NCBI GenBank assembly: GCA_003707065.3
Contig: PPXM03000004.1
Coordinates: forward strand, 868,001-932,000
DNA from: Trigonopsis variabilis
Taxonomy: Eukaryota; Ascomycota; Trigonopsidomycetes; Trigonopsidales; Trigonopsidaceae
Direction of reading: 5' to 3'
Length of the DNA: 64,000 nucleotides
In this document: one piece after another, positions 22,586 through 34,597 of the stretch
Position numbering within the stretch: position 1 is the stretch's first letter
Layout of the letters: every line of letters begins with the position of its first letter
The notes under the pieces: model-generated
What the model saw: only the letters and a program-made list of their open reading frames with translations
The model's database searches: none
Told to the model about the DNA's origin: nothing
Made by a program: the position numbers and the translations under genes

Positions 22586-23908
22586 TTCAACTTGATGAGG
22601 CCACTGGACGCAGTCAGAGACGCAGGTGGTTTATAAGTTATCGTGGGGGGAATGTGGGGCCCCGGATATCGAGCATGTGACGGCCGCAAAGTCACTTGTA
22701 ATCAACATGTGAAGAACGAATACTACAGAAAAAGGCAGCAATAAAAGAAAACTATAAATTTAATGTTGTATTTCCAAGAAAATCGCGCGCATTAGGTTTA
22801 TTGTACTTTCTAACCAGCCAATGAGAAGCCACCGTTTTCAAATCATGGCCGCTCTTGGTCACAGCCATAAATAAGGCCACCCCGACATGGAAGAGGGGTG
22901 GTCACAATGAGATGGAAAGCATCGCTGTCTCGGCGCCGTTGGCCGTACAGGTGTCCGAGTTCTTCGAACATGATGGGAGTTTGACTAGCAAAGGAAATGG
23001 GTCTTGCAGATTTGTGTACTACTCGCGACATACCACGTTGCGTTCAATCCGGCACATGTACCAGCCTCGACGATGGTCTGCTCATCAATTTGAGAGTCGT
23101 ATAGTTAGCTATAGTTGACGTTCTGTTCGACTGGCTGGTATCGTATCTCATTGGGTAAAGTGTTTCTATAGGCCAATTGCCTGGGCATCAGATGCACCTT
23201 TCTACTTGATGGACACCAATCGGAGATCGTGAGATCCAGCCGCTCTAATCGGTCCAAGTGAATATTCATCTGTGTCAATAAGTAAAAAACCGGTTCAACA
23301 TTGATTAAAGAACCAAGATTCATTCATCTTTATCGCTCGTAGGATGAGATGTTGTGGACATGACTCAGTCAGACCGCAATAGCCAGCTTGTTCTTCATAG
23401 ACGAACAATGGGAGAGACGAAACATTTAGCTAGCGCGAACGCGCGTCGTCGGGGAAGAAATATGGAATCTTATGTCCCTTGACTAATGGTGGTATTTATA
23501 GATCCGATGATTTACTTTGACATTTTCCGAGAATCTCTACCTGTCGACCGTGGATGAAATTCGAGCCATAGCTGCTCTATAGATGTCTCTTTGGTTGGAA
23601 TATTGACTCGTCATGTCCATCGTATTCGGTTACGTATCTCCACCATGGCTCACAGCCGCGGGATCCGCAGGCTACTCTATACGACGATGTTCTTAGTCGA
23701 AACGACGCAACAAGTGAGGTCGTGTGCTTTTCTGTAAAATAGGATCCTCCTTCATGGAGGCGCGGTCTTGGGGTGCTAGTGACACCACGGCCTCTGAAAC
23801 AGCTTCCATGGCCTTTCGCGGTAACACTTACGTAGATCTTTCAGGGCCCTCCCACCAAGGCTCGCCGGTGCATCTAAGCCTCCTTCTACTTGTCATCTTC
23901 ACATTCTC
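22586..23908. other. Intergenic region upstream of phospholipase B 1
   Basis: A 1.3-kb divergent spacer holding promoters for the b5-ACAD and PLB1 genes. A GC-rich near-palindrome (gcgcgaacgcgcgt, near 23435) stands out. Short open frames here show no recognisable protein. No RNA gene is seen. Confidence 0.45.
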
Positions 23909-25951
23909 ATGCTGTTGTGGTGCCTATTAACAGGCGCTCTTGGTACTTGATAATTACGAAATAGTACTAACTGACAGCTTTGGACTATGCTCCTCAGCGG
24001 CCAGTGGTGATTGAAGCCAGAGCCGACTCCCAAGAAGCCTATGCCCCGGTCAATGTTTCGTGTCCTTCAGACACCAACTTCATTAGGGCAGCCAGGGTAA
24101 GGAGATGGCTCGGTTAAAAAGGCTGACTAATAGAATATCTCGACCGACGAGTCCGATTACCTCGAGGCCAGGCAAGACACCATAAAGTCTTCGCTGAGCG
24201 ATTTCTTCGACCGAGCGAATCTGACCAGCTTCAATGCTACTTCTTTCCTCGACGACTACGTTCCGGTCATTGGCCTGGCCTTTTCTGGCGGCGGCTACCG
24301 AGCCATGCTGAGTGGAGCAGGTGAACTGTCGGCACTGGATTCCCGAACGCCCAACTCCACCAATGCTGGGGGATTGGGCGGTATCCTCCAAAGTGCTAGC
24401 TATCTTGTTGGATTATCGGGCGGTAATTGGATGGTTGGCTCTGTCGTGGTAAACGACTTTGTCAGTATTCCGGCTCTGCAGGGCTCCGACGACGTGTGGG
24501 ATATCGAGCACTCGATCTTTAACCCGGGTGGAATCAACATCTTCTCGACTGCAAGCTACTACGATGATTTATCGGATGCGGTTGATGCTAAACGCGACGC
24601 GGGGTTCAACGTGTCCTTGACCGACGTGTGGGGCAGAGCGCTTTCTCTCCAATTTATCAATCAGACCGACGGGGGGATCAACGTGACTTGGTCTAGCATC
24701 GTCAACCTCTCAGCCTTTACCAGTCATGATATGCCATACCCTATTGTAGTTGCCGATGGCCGCGCCCCTGGCACAAAGATTATCTCGTCGAACTCGACGA
24801 TTTTCGAGATTAGCCCTTACGAGCTTGGCACATGGGACCCCAATATCTATGGATTCACTCAGACCAAGTATCTTGGAAGCAAAGTCAACAATGGAGAGCC
24901 CGTGAGTGATGTGTGTGTCAACCGATTCGATAATGCTGGGTTTGTTATGGGAACTTCCTCTTCACTGTTCAACCAGTTTTTGCTGCAATTGAACAGCAGC
25001 GGTCTGGAAGGTGTCGTATACGATCTTGTTCAAGATATCCTGACCGATCTCTCGGACGACTACGATGATATTGCCATCTATGCCCCCAACCCCTTTTTAA
25101 ACTATACTGTTGCCTCGGGAAAATCCATTGTCGAGTCTGAATATCTCTTTTTGTGCGATGGAGGTGAAGATGGCCAGAACGTCCCGTTCTATCCTTTGAT
25201 CCAGCCGGAGCGAAATGTCGACATTATCTTTGCTTATGATAACTCTGCAGATACCGACACGTACTGGGCTGATGGCACGTCCCTTGGCTACACCTACGAT
25301 CGTCAATTTGGCTCCCAGGCGAATGGAACAATCTTCCCTCCCGTCCCTGACAACAATACCATTCTCAACCTCGGCTACAACTCTCGGCCGATGTTCTACG
25401 GATGCAATTCGTCCAATCTGACTGGCCAGGCGCCTCTGATCGTCTACTCCTGCAACTATCCCTATTCCTACCTTGCCAACACTTCGACGTTCAAGATGTC
25501 ATATGACACTGACGAGGTTGAAGGAATGATTGAGAACGGATACAACGTTGCTACCCAGGCCAATGGAACGTTGGACGGGACCGACGATTGGGTTTCATGT
25601 GTTGCCTGTGCCATCATCCATCGAGAACTGGAGCGTCGCAACCAGAGCCACACGAGCCAGTGCCAGCAGTGCATGGACAAGTACTGCTGGACCGGTGATC
25701 TCGATCCTACGCCTGCCAATACGTCCATCATTAATCCGAACTTCAAGATAGACGTCTCTGACCAAGACAATGTTGCCCCGGCCGATCCGTCAGGCGGCGC
25801 TACCGCGGCTGCTAGTGGGGATGCGACTGCTACAGCCAGTGCCAGCGCTAGTGCCAGTGCCAGCTCCAGCAAGAAGAATGGAGCAGTGCGAATTACCGCT
25901 GGAAGCGCATTGTTCGTCATGGTTGGCTTGGTTAGTCTACTGGTGATCTAG
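23909..25951 (+). CDS. PLB1: Phospholipase B / lysophospholipase, GPI-anchored type (paralogue 1)
   Basis: Secreted or cell-surface phospholipase B removes acyl chains from phospholipids and lysophospholipids. Exons 23909-23942, 23978-24096 and 24134-25951 (introns of 35 and 37 nt) give 656 residues. The signal peptide is MLLWCLLTGALA. The cPLA2-like core has FSGGGYRAM (oxyanion loop and Arg), GLSGGNW with the nucleophile Ser near residue 144, and FLCDGGEDGQNVP with the catalytic Asp. A Cys-rich segment (CVACAII...CQQCMDKYCW) is typical of fungal PLBs. The C-terminus is an Ala/Ser repeat (short SA dipeptide array, 25838-25875) followed by a hydrophobic tail, which fits a GPI signal. It is the upstream member of a tandem pair on the same strand. 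Confidence 0.93.
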
Positions 25952-27007
25952 AACGTCACGTTGATGAACGAATGAATAACAGGAGGATCAAGATGTGTAT
26001 CGTAGCGAAAGCAGACCCGTGATAGCGGGTCCTTGAACCTTAGAACCGCTCGACCTCTCACAACTCGACCAGAACACCGGAAGTCCCGGAAGGCACAACC
26101 ACGGTAGATTAATATAGGGTTGACGAATAGCTCGAATGGCGTCTTAATAAGACGTGACGTCACGATCTTCAATAATGACTTGGATGTTCCGAAAACTCTA
26201 GGGTAAGGCTCAAGGTCCCGCACCGACCTCCCAAATAGGAAACCAGCGGTGTCTAGAAAGGAAACCGTCTAGTCAATGGGGAAAGGTCGCTAGGAAATCG
26301 AAAAGACAAGAGAAAGAAAGAACCAGTACCATTCGGCCACCGTTCAGCGATCCTCATTAGACTGGACAAGTATAAGAGATCAAATTGACGTTTGCGCCAG
26401 ATGTTTACTAATGATATGACAACCGCCCACGCCTCCAGCTGGGTCAACGGTTATAAATCAAGATCTACGAAAAGGTTGTGTAGACAAGAACAAGAGCCTA
26501 GATAAACTACGAGAAAGATCCGAGAAAGCCGCTAAATAAGGACTACCGGTAAGGCACAAGACAAAGGTGCGGCACCGGTAAGAAGGGTAGAGAAAGCAGG
26601 CAAAGGGAGATAGAAAGAGACCCCACGAATAAGAAAAGAAACGATTAAAGGACATGCATTAAGTATGTCCCAGCAAAGATACGAATAGAAAGGACCGCGA
26701 TTTGGTTAGTCGGATTTCTCTCCAAGTGACGTTTAGGAAAGGAATGAGACCTTGGCGAGGGCCCGGATTAGGACGACACGGTCCAAAAGAGGAAACGAAA
26801 AGAGTGCAAGAAGGTATACGGGATATTTACCTCCTACCCAAAGGGGTGCTGCGGCCACATGGTTATTAGGGGACCAGTCCCAAACTGTCCGGCTCAGACA
26901 AACAAGCAGAGTGAATGAGAATCGACGATTGGGGATGCCGAAGCCGCACCTCCGTGTTGTCAGTATAAAATAGCTGGAGCTCCATTCTCGACATCATCTA
27001 CGACAAA
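25952..27007. other. Purine-rich spacer between the two PLB genes
   Basis: About 1 kb with no supported gene. From roughly 26250 to 26800 the + strand is markedly purine-rich, with runs such as gacaagagaaagaaagaacc and gagatagaaagagacccc. A short inverted motif gacgtgacgtcac lies near 26151. The TATA box of PLB2 is at 26964-26970. Confidence 0.5.
26964..26970 (+). promoter_or_regulatory. TATA box of phospholipase B 2
   Basis: TATAAAA lies 44 bp upstream of the ATG at 27008, followed by a short CT-rich leader. Confidence 0.6.
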
Positions 27008-29734
27008 ATGAAGACGGCCGGTTTACTATCGTGGCTTGCTCTTGCTTCTGGAGCCGGTACGTGTCTGCTCATGTGTCCCAAGCGCTAACTCTCCAGCCAT
27101 TGAATTCAACATCACCGCTTTGAATTCCACTGCTTTAGAGTCATTCATTGACCTTTACGCTCCCGTCCAAACCTCATGTCCTTCGGATGTTACCTTTGTT
27201 CGAAGTGCCACGGTAGGTTTTACTTGTCTTTTGCAGCTTTGCTCGGGCTCGTTGGTGCCAATTAACCGAATCAATTGAACTGGCTCAAACTCCGATCGTT
27301 GCTTTGGAATCAAGACTGTGTTCCAAGTCAATGATGATCCGTTGTTGATTTTGGCCCTTCAGTCGTCATTTCTTTTTCTCTCTTCTCGGGGCCTAATCGG
27401 GCATCCCACGTGACCGGGTCCGCTGGCTGCTTCCTAATTTGTACGGAAAACTAACTCGATTAGGACATCGCCGATGATGAGGCCACCTACATTTCTGCTC
27501 GTGCAAACAAAACAAATGACGCTTTGGTTGCGTTCCTTAACCGGGCCGGGCTCGGTGCCTCGTTCAATGTGTCTGAATTTGTCGCCAACGCTTCGCTTCA
27601 AATCGGTCTAGGCTTCTCTGGTGGAGGCTACCGCGCCCTGCTCTCGGGTGCTGGTCAATTGGCTGCTCTCGACAGTCGTGTTCCCGAAGGCAACACCACC
27701 GGTCCCTTGTCGGGTCTCTTGCAAGGCTCGGCCTACATCTCTGGCTTGTCTGGTGGTGCTTGGTTGCTTGGATCAGTGTTCCTTAATGACTTCAATGATA
27801 CCTGGACTTTACTTGATTCTAATGTTTCTGGCGTTTGGAACTTTTCCGAGTCTTTGGTTGCTCCTTCGTCCAATGCCACCGAGCTGCTCCAGTTCTACGA
27901 CATCATTCTCGAGGAAGTCGCTGCCAAACAAGAAGCCGGTTACCCCACTTCTTTGGTCGACTACTACGGCCGATTGTTGTCCTACCAGCTCATTGCTAAC
28001 GAGACTGGTGTCGGCTCGACCTTCTCGTCGATCGTCAACTCGTCTGCTTACGAGGGCGCCGAGGCTCCTTTCCCCATCATTGTTGCTTCTGCCTTCCCTG
28101 CCAACACTGAAAACATCGAGAATGCTCTCACCTTTGAGATTTCCCCTCTCGAGTTTGGTTCCTGGGACTCGGCCCTTGGTGCCTTCACCCCCACCAAGTA
28201 CCTTGGTTCTTACCTCTACAATGGCAAGCCTCTCAACGATTCTCTTTGCACCGTTGGCTTTGACAACACTGGCTTCCTCTTGGGTACGTCATCCAACGTT
28301 CTCGGTGGCTTGATTGAGTCTCTTGCCTCGTTGGGCTCTGACAACGTCACCTTCACCGTCAACGGTGAGGTCCCCAGCATTGAAGACTGGTTGACCTTTG
28401 CTGCCGCCTACTTGATCAGCAACAACATTGGTGACGCCATCTATGCTCCCAATCCCTTCTTGGGCATCAATGCTTCCTCTTCCTCGTCTGTCCTCGCTGC
28501 CATCTCGGCTCTCAACGCCACCGCTAACGAGACCGCCGTCATCTCCGACCTCACCACTGCCTTCACCGAGTCTGCTTATCTTGGTCTCGCTGACGGTGCT
28601 GCCGTTGGTGATGCTCTCCCTCTCACCCCTCTCCTTGCTCCTTATCGTCACATTGATGTCGCTTTCTTGTTTGACAACGATGCCGATACTGTCTACAACT
28701 GGCCCAACGGCTCCAACCTTTACAATGCTTACTTAAGTGCTGAGGAGAGCAAGTCGCCGTTCCCCATCGTTCCTTCCCCTGCCACCTTTGTTGCCAACAA
28801 GATGGGTCTTCAACCTTGGTTCTTTGGCTGTGACTTGGATGCCGATTACATCAATGCTGATCCCTCCTTGTCCTCGCCGCTCCTTGTCTATGTTCCCAAC
28901 GCTCCTTACAGCTACTACTCCAACACTTCCACCTACCAGCTTAGCTATACCGATGAAGAGGCCTTTGGTGTCTTTACCAACGGTTACAACTCTGTTACTC
29001 AAGGTAACCTCACTCTTGACGAGGAATGGCAACAGTGCGTTGCTTGCGCTGTCATCCACCGAGATGCCGTCGCCCTTGGCGTTGAAGAACCCGAGATCTG
29101 CAGCTACTGCTTCTCCAAGTTCTGCTGGGCTCCTCCTGCTGAGGAATCTTCCTCCTCTTCCACCGGTGGATCCTTCACCAATGTCTCGTCAGTCTACTAC
29201 TTCAACGTTTCCGTTGTCAACACGACCGCCGTCACCTACTACAACCTCACCAACACCACCGTTGCTCTCAACTCGTCGTTGTACTCCAACGAGACTTTGG
29301 TCCTCAACTCCACCGACCTTTACAATGCTACCTACATCTACAACATTACCGCTGTTAACGCTACTGCCCTCAACAGCACCGTTTTCAATGAGACCAGTGA
29401 ATCCACTTATCTCAACGTCACTTACTTCAACGGTACCTCTGTTATTGTTAACAGCACTATCTTTGCCCCTGAGCTCGACTTGGTTGCCATCCTTGATCCC
29501 ACTCTCAAGGCTCCCCAGAGCAACTCGACCGTCTCTGTCTCCTCCATTTTGAGCTTGATTGGTGGCCGCAGCCTCACTACCTTGGCCGAGTCTTATCTTG
29601 GATCGGTGCCCGCTTCGATTGCCGGCCCTGCCATTAACTTTATCGGACAGTTGTTGGGCCAAATCTTGATCAGCGGTCCTTTGACCTTGTTCTACGTCAG
29701 ATCTGTCTTGGTGACCTTGTTGTCATCTCTTTAA
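27008..29734 (+). CDS. PLB2: Phospholipase B / lysophospholipase with sequon-array tail (paralogue 2)
   Basis: Exons 27008-27056, 27097-27212 and 27464-29734 (introns of 40 and 251 nt) give 811 residues. The signal peptide is MKTAGLLSWLALASGA. The catalytic core matches its upstream neighbour: FSGGGYRAL, GLSGGAW (nucleophile Ser) and the Cys-rich CVACAVI...CSYCFSKFCW. The Asp motif reads LADGAAVGD, so the usual DGG is DGA here; the Asp itself is kept. After the core comes an extension of ~180 residues not present in paralogue 1, densely packed with N-x-S/T sequons, then hydrophobic segments (SLIGGRSLTTL, AINFIGQLLGQILI) up to the stop. Codon use is strongly biased toward preferred C-ending triplets, implying high expression. 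The cell-surface or wall location is inferred from the signal peptide and glycosylation sites. Confidence 0.92.
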
Positions 29735-30469
29735 GCTGCTTCTTATACCCTAGTGCTTGAAAATACCCGAAAAGGCTGGTTTAACTTAGATGGAAGTTTC
29801 TCACCGATTTAATTCTGACGTGCATCTGGCGTTGTCTTTCTCTTCGTGTTCAAAATCCTACTGGTCGCCTTGTACTCTTGTTGTCTGCGGGTCTCTCTCT
29901 ATCTACTTCATCCTGTTTCTTAATCCGTCCTTCTCTACTCTGCTACGCCATTATACCGCTTCGTTTCTTGTCCTTCGTGGATCCTGTATATTTGTTTTTG
30001 GTACTACATCCTGTATTAGAGAGTGCATTGAACCTGCAACAGTTGAGCGTAGTCCTTCGAGCTTCACATCTATCGCTATAGTACCACGATCGACTTTAGA
30101 TCCATATTGGTTCTAATAACAATCTCTTTCCTGACTTTGTTTTATGAATGTCGAGACGATCGACGCTCGTGATACTGTACGTTTCAAACCCCAATCTGGA
30201 TCTACGCGTTATGGCACAGAGTCTTCAGCATTGGGCTCTCTTCAGCATCTGATAACACTGATCTTTCTAGCTCCTCGTAATACGTGAGGTATGCTGGCTC
30301 GATTAAGGAATCCAGTCGATGTTTCAGGCACACGCTGACCATTCTCCGGTATCCCTTTCAGCATCCCTGAGACCCATATTTCTCCCAGATGAGAATGAAA
30401 ACTACGACATTTGTAGATATAAGATATCGAGGCGGTTTGGACCTCCTCGGTTGGAGATAAGAAAAAGAA
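29735..30469. other. Intergenic region after phospholipase B 2
   Basis: A T/C-rich 3' flank (tgtctttctcttcgtg, ctctctctatctactt) followed by mixed sequence. The open frames here look like low-complexity pyrimidine artefacts. No gene is recognised. Confidence 0.45.
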
Positions 30470-30979
30470 ATGATTGATTCTAGCATCCTCTTTCTCTTGG
30501 CTACTTTGCTTTTATCTGTCTCTGTCAATGGCTCGCCATCCCTGGTTCCTACGACCGCGCGACATCTCGCCTCTCCTTCAATCACCCCGGACAAAGCCAA
30601 GCCGATGATCATGCCTGAAGGGTCTAGCCCCAAGACTTCGGCGCCGGAGCCCACTGCCGCTGGACAATCTACGTTAAGGGCTCTCGTCGACGGATACCCA
30701 TTGTCTCTTCGTGACGCTGCGAGGCTGCGATATTGTGGGCTCATGTTTCTCCAGCGAGACGGGTCCAGATATGAAGAGGAGGCCCAAAGAGTGGGCTTTT
30801 CGCTCGGAACGCAAGATTGCGAAGTGCCCTTACCCTCGCCTTTTCTTTATGGGTGGACAACCGTAGGATATACAGCCCGCAAGGAAGACAGTATCAATAT
30901 AAACGTCATTACAGCGGCCAGTGCCAGACTTATGGAGACCGCCCGGCGGAAGAACAGAGACGTCTTGAAACTATTATGA
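30470..30979 (+). CDS. Hypothetical small secreted protein (169 aa)
   Basis: A single open frame of 169 residues begins MIDSSILFLLATLLLSVSVNG, a good signal peptide with likely cleavage after residue 21. The mature part has a Pro/Ser/Thr-rich linker, then a more compact region (RDAARLRYCGLMFLQRDGSR) with two Cys (near residues 89 and 117) that could form a disulfide, and ends in a basic helix (SARLMETARRKNRDVLKLL). I recognise no family. The start is the first ATG of the frame and begins the signal peptide exactly. It converges on the calnexin gene, with 233 bp between the stop codons. Confidence 0.55.
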   Translation: MIDSSILFLLATLLLSVSVNGSPSLVPTTARHLASPSITPDKAKPMIMPEGSSPKTSAPEPTAAGQSTLRALVDGYPLSLRDAARLRYCGLMFLQRDGSRYEEEAQRVGFSLGTQDCEVPLPSPFLYGWTTVGYTARKEDSININVITAASARLMETARRKNRDVLKLL

Positions 30980-31212
30980 AGGACAGACTCTGAGCCCATT
31001 CTGACACGTTGTATTATAGTTATAGATACCTTTTTCTCTGGCAAGAACGGGGGCTCTAAACAAAGTCGCTGGCTGAAGGACTAGCGCCAAGAGAGAAGGT
31101 ACTGCACCAATGCTGCGACAAGTAGATTCAAGGCACCATGTTTACATTGCAATGTGTAGTTACTCGATTAAATCCTATTTTTATCTCACATCCAAGCTAT
31201 TCATAAGCACTT

Positions 31213-33284
31213 TTACTCACTCTTCTTTTCCTTCTCCTCCTCCTTGGTCTCCGCCTCCTTGGCCTTCACGCCCGCAGTTACAGGCTTGGGCTTGGAGCCT
31301 GAGAATAGACTGAGGAAACCAAGAACAAGAGCAATGATGGTGACGCCTAGAGCGCCGGCAGTCTCAGGGAAGAGCTGAAGAGCGATCTTGGGGTTCACCA
31401 TGGCGGTCCGGACAAAGGCATTCACTCTGAGGGCGACAAAGCCAAGAGGATCGGCCTTGAATTCTTCAAACGTAGTAGGTTCCTCAAAAGGAGCGGTGAC
31501 GTCTTCCTCTTCTCCTCCGTTGGGGTAGTCGATCTTTTGCACCTCGCGTTCGATCTTGACTTTCTCAACATAAGTGGCGTTTCCAAGAGCCTCGGCATCG
31601 TCAATTGAGTGACCAACGTAGATATTGTCAAACAAAATATCGCCTTGCATGGTCCAAATTTCGAATCCAATCGCACCAATGGGTTCCAGATCACTAGCGT
31701 GATCGTCCTCATAGTAATCAGGATTGGGGATTCGGCGGGGAGCCCATTCACCAATGTAGTCAGGGTTGGGGACTTGAGGACGGAACCATTTGCCCTTATA
31801 GTCGGGGTTGCGGACAAGAGGAGGAACCCACTTACCGCAGCCGACGGACTCACAGGCCGGGTTAGGAATCAAAGGAGCAACCCACTCTCCATCTTCCTCT
31901 TCATCCCAATCTTCGGGGATAGTGGCATCGGGATCAGGGATCAACTCGGGCTCATCGTCCAGCCAACCCTTGGGCTTTTTGGCGCTGGAGTCAGGGATCT
32001 CAAATGGTGCATCCTCATCCCAGTCTTCAGGCTTTGTTGGTTGCTCGGGATCAGGGATGGTCTTCTCGTCAACCCAGTCTTCGGGCTTGGAGTCATTTGG
32101 GTCATCGATTTCCTCTGGGGGATTCAGAGAAGGCTTAAAGGCATCAACAAGAGTACCTGCAGACACGGTATCACCGTTGATTCGGACTTCATAGGTCTGG
32201 TCAGGTTTGATGATCAAAGTGTAGAGGGAAGTGATGGGACTGACCCTGGCCATTGGAGGGTTTGAGAGGTGCTTTTCCTCGTATTCGCCGGTAACCGGGT
32301 TCTTCCGTCTGATAATGAAGTGGACTTTATTAGTAGAACCGCACTTATCAGGGCCAAACATGATTTGATATGGAGTATCGTTGCTGAATTCTTCAGCGTG
32401 GAGGTCGGCATTCTCGCTCAACAGCTTCAAGTATGCTCCTCCGCAGTTGAGACCATCTTGGGCCTTGACCTCGTATTGCACAACAAGCGTATTGTCTTTG
32501 TTGTCTAGCGGAGTGTCGAATTTGGCAGAGATGGCATGATGGGCAGCCGGGGTCTTGGCCACGAGACCCTTATCTCCTGAGAAGCCGACATATTTGAAAG
32601 GCTCCTCGACTTCCCATTCGCCGACATAAACAGCGGCATCGGCGTCGGTGGCGTCTTTCTTTGTGGCATGCGATTTCTTCCACATGCCAAAGTCATTGAC
32701 GAATTGGTCGTAAAAGACAGCGTTTGGGATATCAAAAGGCTGGCGGTTAGAATATTCGTAAATCCAAAAGCCAAATAGCCCAAGATCAATCACTTGATAT
32801 CCCATTAGACATTAAGACCAGATCACACGTCTCTAGCTCTTCTAAAAGTGGTCACGTGGCCTTTATGTCGGTCAAGAACGAGCGAAAAAATATCGAATTC
32901 TTGATCTCCGAGGTCCAATACATGTTTTCTATCAAAAAGATCTCCTATACTTGAGACTTCTGCGACTTGATTCGATATACTCAATCAAATGACACCAATG
33001 GTCAAGCAACAGATCTCTCCTAGGAGATAGCCATTATGTGGAAGCTGAAATATTCAATCAGACAAATACAACGATCAAGCTTTCTCCAAGATAGGATCAA
33101 CTGTTCTTTCGCAGTGTATGATCTCCAAATCGTGAAGTGATGATCATACTGGGCTGAGGCAACAAGATCGACTTACCTCGAAAGGAGGATGTTCGATTGA
33201 CGATTCATCCTTGGAAAGATCCTGTGCATATGTAGCAGAGAGAAATATTCCTGTCAGAGCAATGTTCAACAAAGACGAACGCAT
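31213..33284 (-). CDS. cnx1: Calnexin
   Basis: This is the ER membrane lectin chaperone that binds monoglucosylated glycoproteins. Exon 1 (33284-33177) encodes a signal peptide and short acidic stretch (MRSSLLNIALTGIFLSATYA). A 437-nt intron (33176-32740, ending TTCTAACCGCCAG) leads to exon 2 (32739-31213), for 544 residues in all. The lectin domain includes HHAISAKFDTPLDN, TLVVQYEVK, CGGAYLKLL with its Cys pair, and KVHFIIRRKNP. The P-domain arm has about four 'P-D-P....P-E-D-W' type-1 repeats and four 'G.W..P...NPDY' type-2 repeats. A transmembrane helix (GALGVTIIALVLGFLSLF) is followed by a Lys/Glu-rich cytosolic tail ending EKKSE. The exon 1 assignment rests on the signal peptide, the phase match and good splice signals. 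Confidence 0.93.
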
Positions 33285-33778
33285 GATGTGAAGAAGGGAT
33301 GAGTGTTTCGAAGAGCTTCCACGAAGGAGAGGTCGACACGTGGCTTAGCTAATAGACACCGTTACTGGAGGCACATGTTCACGAGCCAGCATGGCCTATT
33401 CCTGGATTTAGGTTGGCTGCTTCCTTTTCAATTCATTACTGTAATAAGCATCTAGCTGATTGATAGTCTTGAGTTTCGAGCGAGAAACATGCTCACAGCT
33501 GAAGGAGCATTGCTGATCCCTTGGTGATGAACTCGTGGTGATTCAGACACTCCTGTATCCGCGTGGGTTACGATGTGTCTGGCAAAGCTTCACCTTGGAG
33601 TAAAAGTTCTGTGTGAGTTTAGCCATCGAGTAGAAGAACCTTGGTCATCTATGGGTCTCCCTGAGTATACTTCTTAACAACTGTCTATTTAGTAAAGTGT
33701 AGTGTAGATACAATCTTGTGTGAGCCAAGTGTCTTTCTGTGTCAGTGGACTGTCGGTCAAGGAAACAAGAATAAATCA
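33285..33778. other. Divergent promoter, calnexin and MDE1
   Basis: 494 bp between two divergent starts. No further gene. No clear TATA box was seen for either gene. Confidence 0.45.
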
Positions 33779-34597
33779 ATGGCGGAACTCATAAAATCAA
33801 CCGACCCAAACCACCCGGCCAACTTAATCTGCGAGCTCTGTCGACTCTTTTACAATAATGGCTGGGTTACTGGGACCGGAGGAGGAATCTCAATTCGACA
33901 AGGGTGGGTACAAGATCTCGAGCACAAGCCGGTCAGAGAAGCCACGCTAACGCATAGGAACTTGATTTATGTAGCACCTTCAGGGGTTCAGAAAGAAGTA
34001 AGGAAAGACATGATGGTGGCTAAATCCAGCGAATGGTGCCGGAAAACATGTTTGTCTTTGACTTTGCCGCGGCGTCTTATGTTCGGGTGCCAGAAAACTT
34101 GAAACCATCGGCCTGTACGCCACTGTTCATGGCCGCTTATAATATACGAGATGCTGGGGCGTGTATACACACTCATTCCCAGGTAAAGAGAATGGAGGTA
34201 GGGGCAGACTAACATGATCTAGAACGCAGTTCTCGTATCACTCTTATACGACAAGGTCTTTACAATCGCAAACATCGAGCAGATAAAAGCGTTACCTAAT
34301 ATAACCAAGCCAGGGTACTTGAGTTTCTTCGATACCTTGACGATCCCCATAATCGAGAACACTGCTCATGAAGAAGATCTAAAGGACTCTCTAACGGAGG
34401 CCATCAACGAATATCCTGGATCAACTGCGGTCCTGGTCAGACGACACGGAATCTACGTCTGGGGTGAGAATGTGTGGAAAGCCAAGGTCTACAACGAAGC
34501 AATAGACTACCTCCTCGAACTAGCCGTCAAACTGCGTCAATTGGGCATTCCTCCCGATGGCCCTATTGGTTCCGAACGGCAATGTAGAAAGTGCTAG
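33779..34597 (+). CDS. MDE1: Methylthioribulose-1-phosphate dehydratase
   Basis: An enzyme of the methionine salvage pathway (class II aldolase fold, Zn-dependent) that dehydrates 5-methylthioribulose-1-phosphate. Exons 33779-33903, 33958-33997, 34030-34182 and 34223-34597 (introns of 54, 32 and 40 nt) give 230 residues; yeast Mde1 is about 244. Family motifs run across the junctions: [55 protein letters not shown] (metal His pair), [19 protein letters not shown] and [12 protein letters not shown]. The first intron begins with a weak GTGGGT donor, is a multiple of three and has no stop, so retention would keep the frame and insert 18 residues into the active-site region. Confidence 0.92.

Noticed and set aside
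23435-23455. GC-rich palindrome as a possible origin or binding site
   Set aside because: A single short palindrome without a known motif is not enough to call a site.
25952-27007. A solo LTR or transposon relic between the PLB genes
   Set aside because: I found no paired ends, target duplication or coding remnants; compositional bias alone is not enough.
28737-29552. A 271-residue + frame overlapping phospholipase B 2
   Set aside because: It is made almost only of Ser/Pro/Thr/Leu produced by the C-rich third positions of the real frame; no start context or homology supports it.
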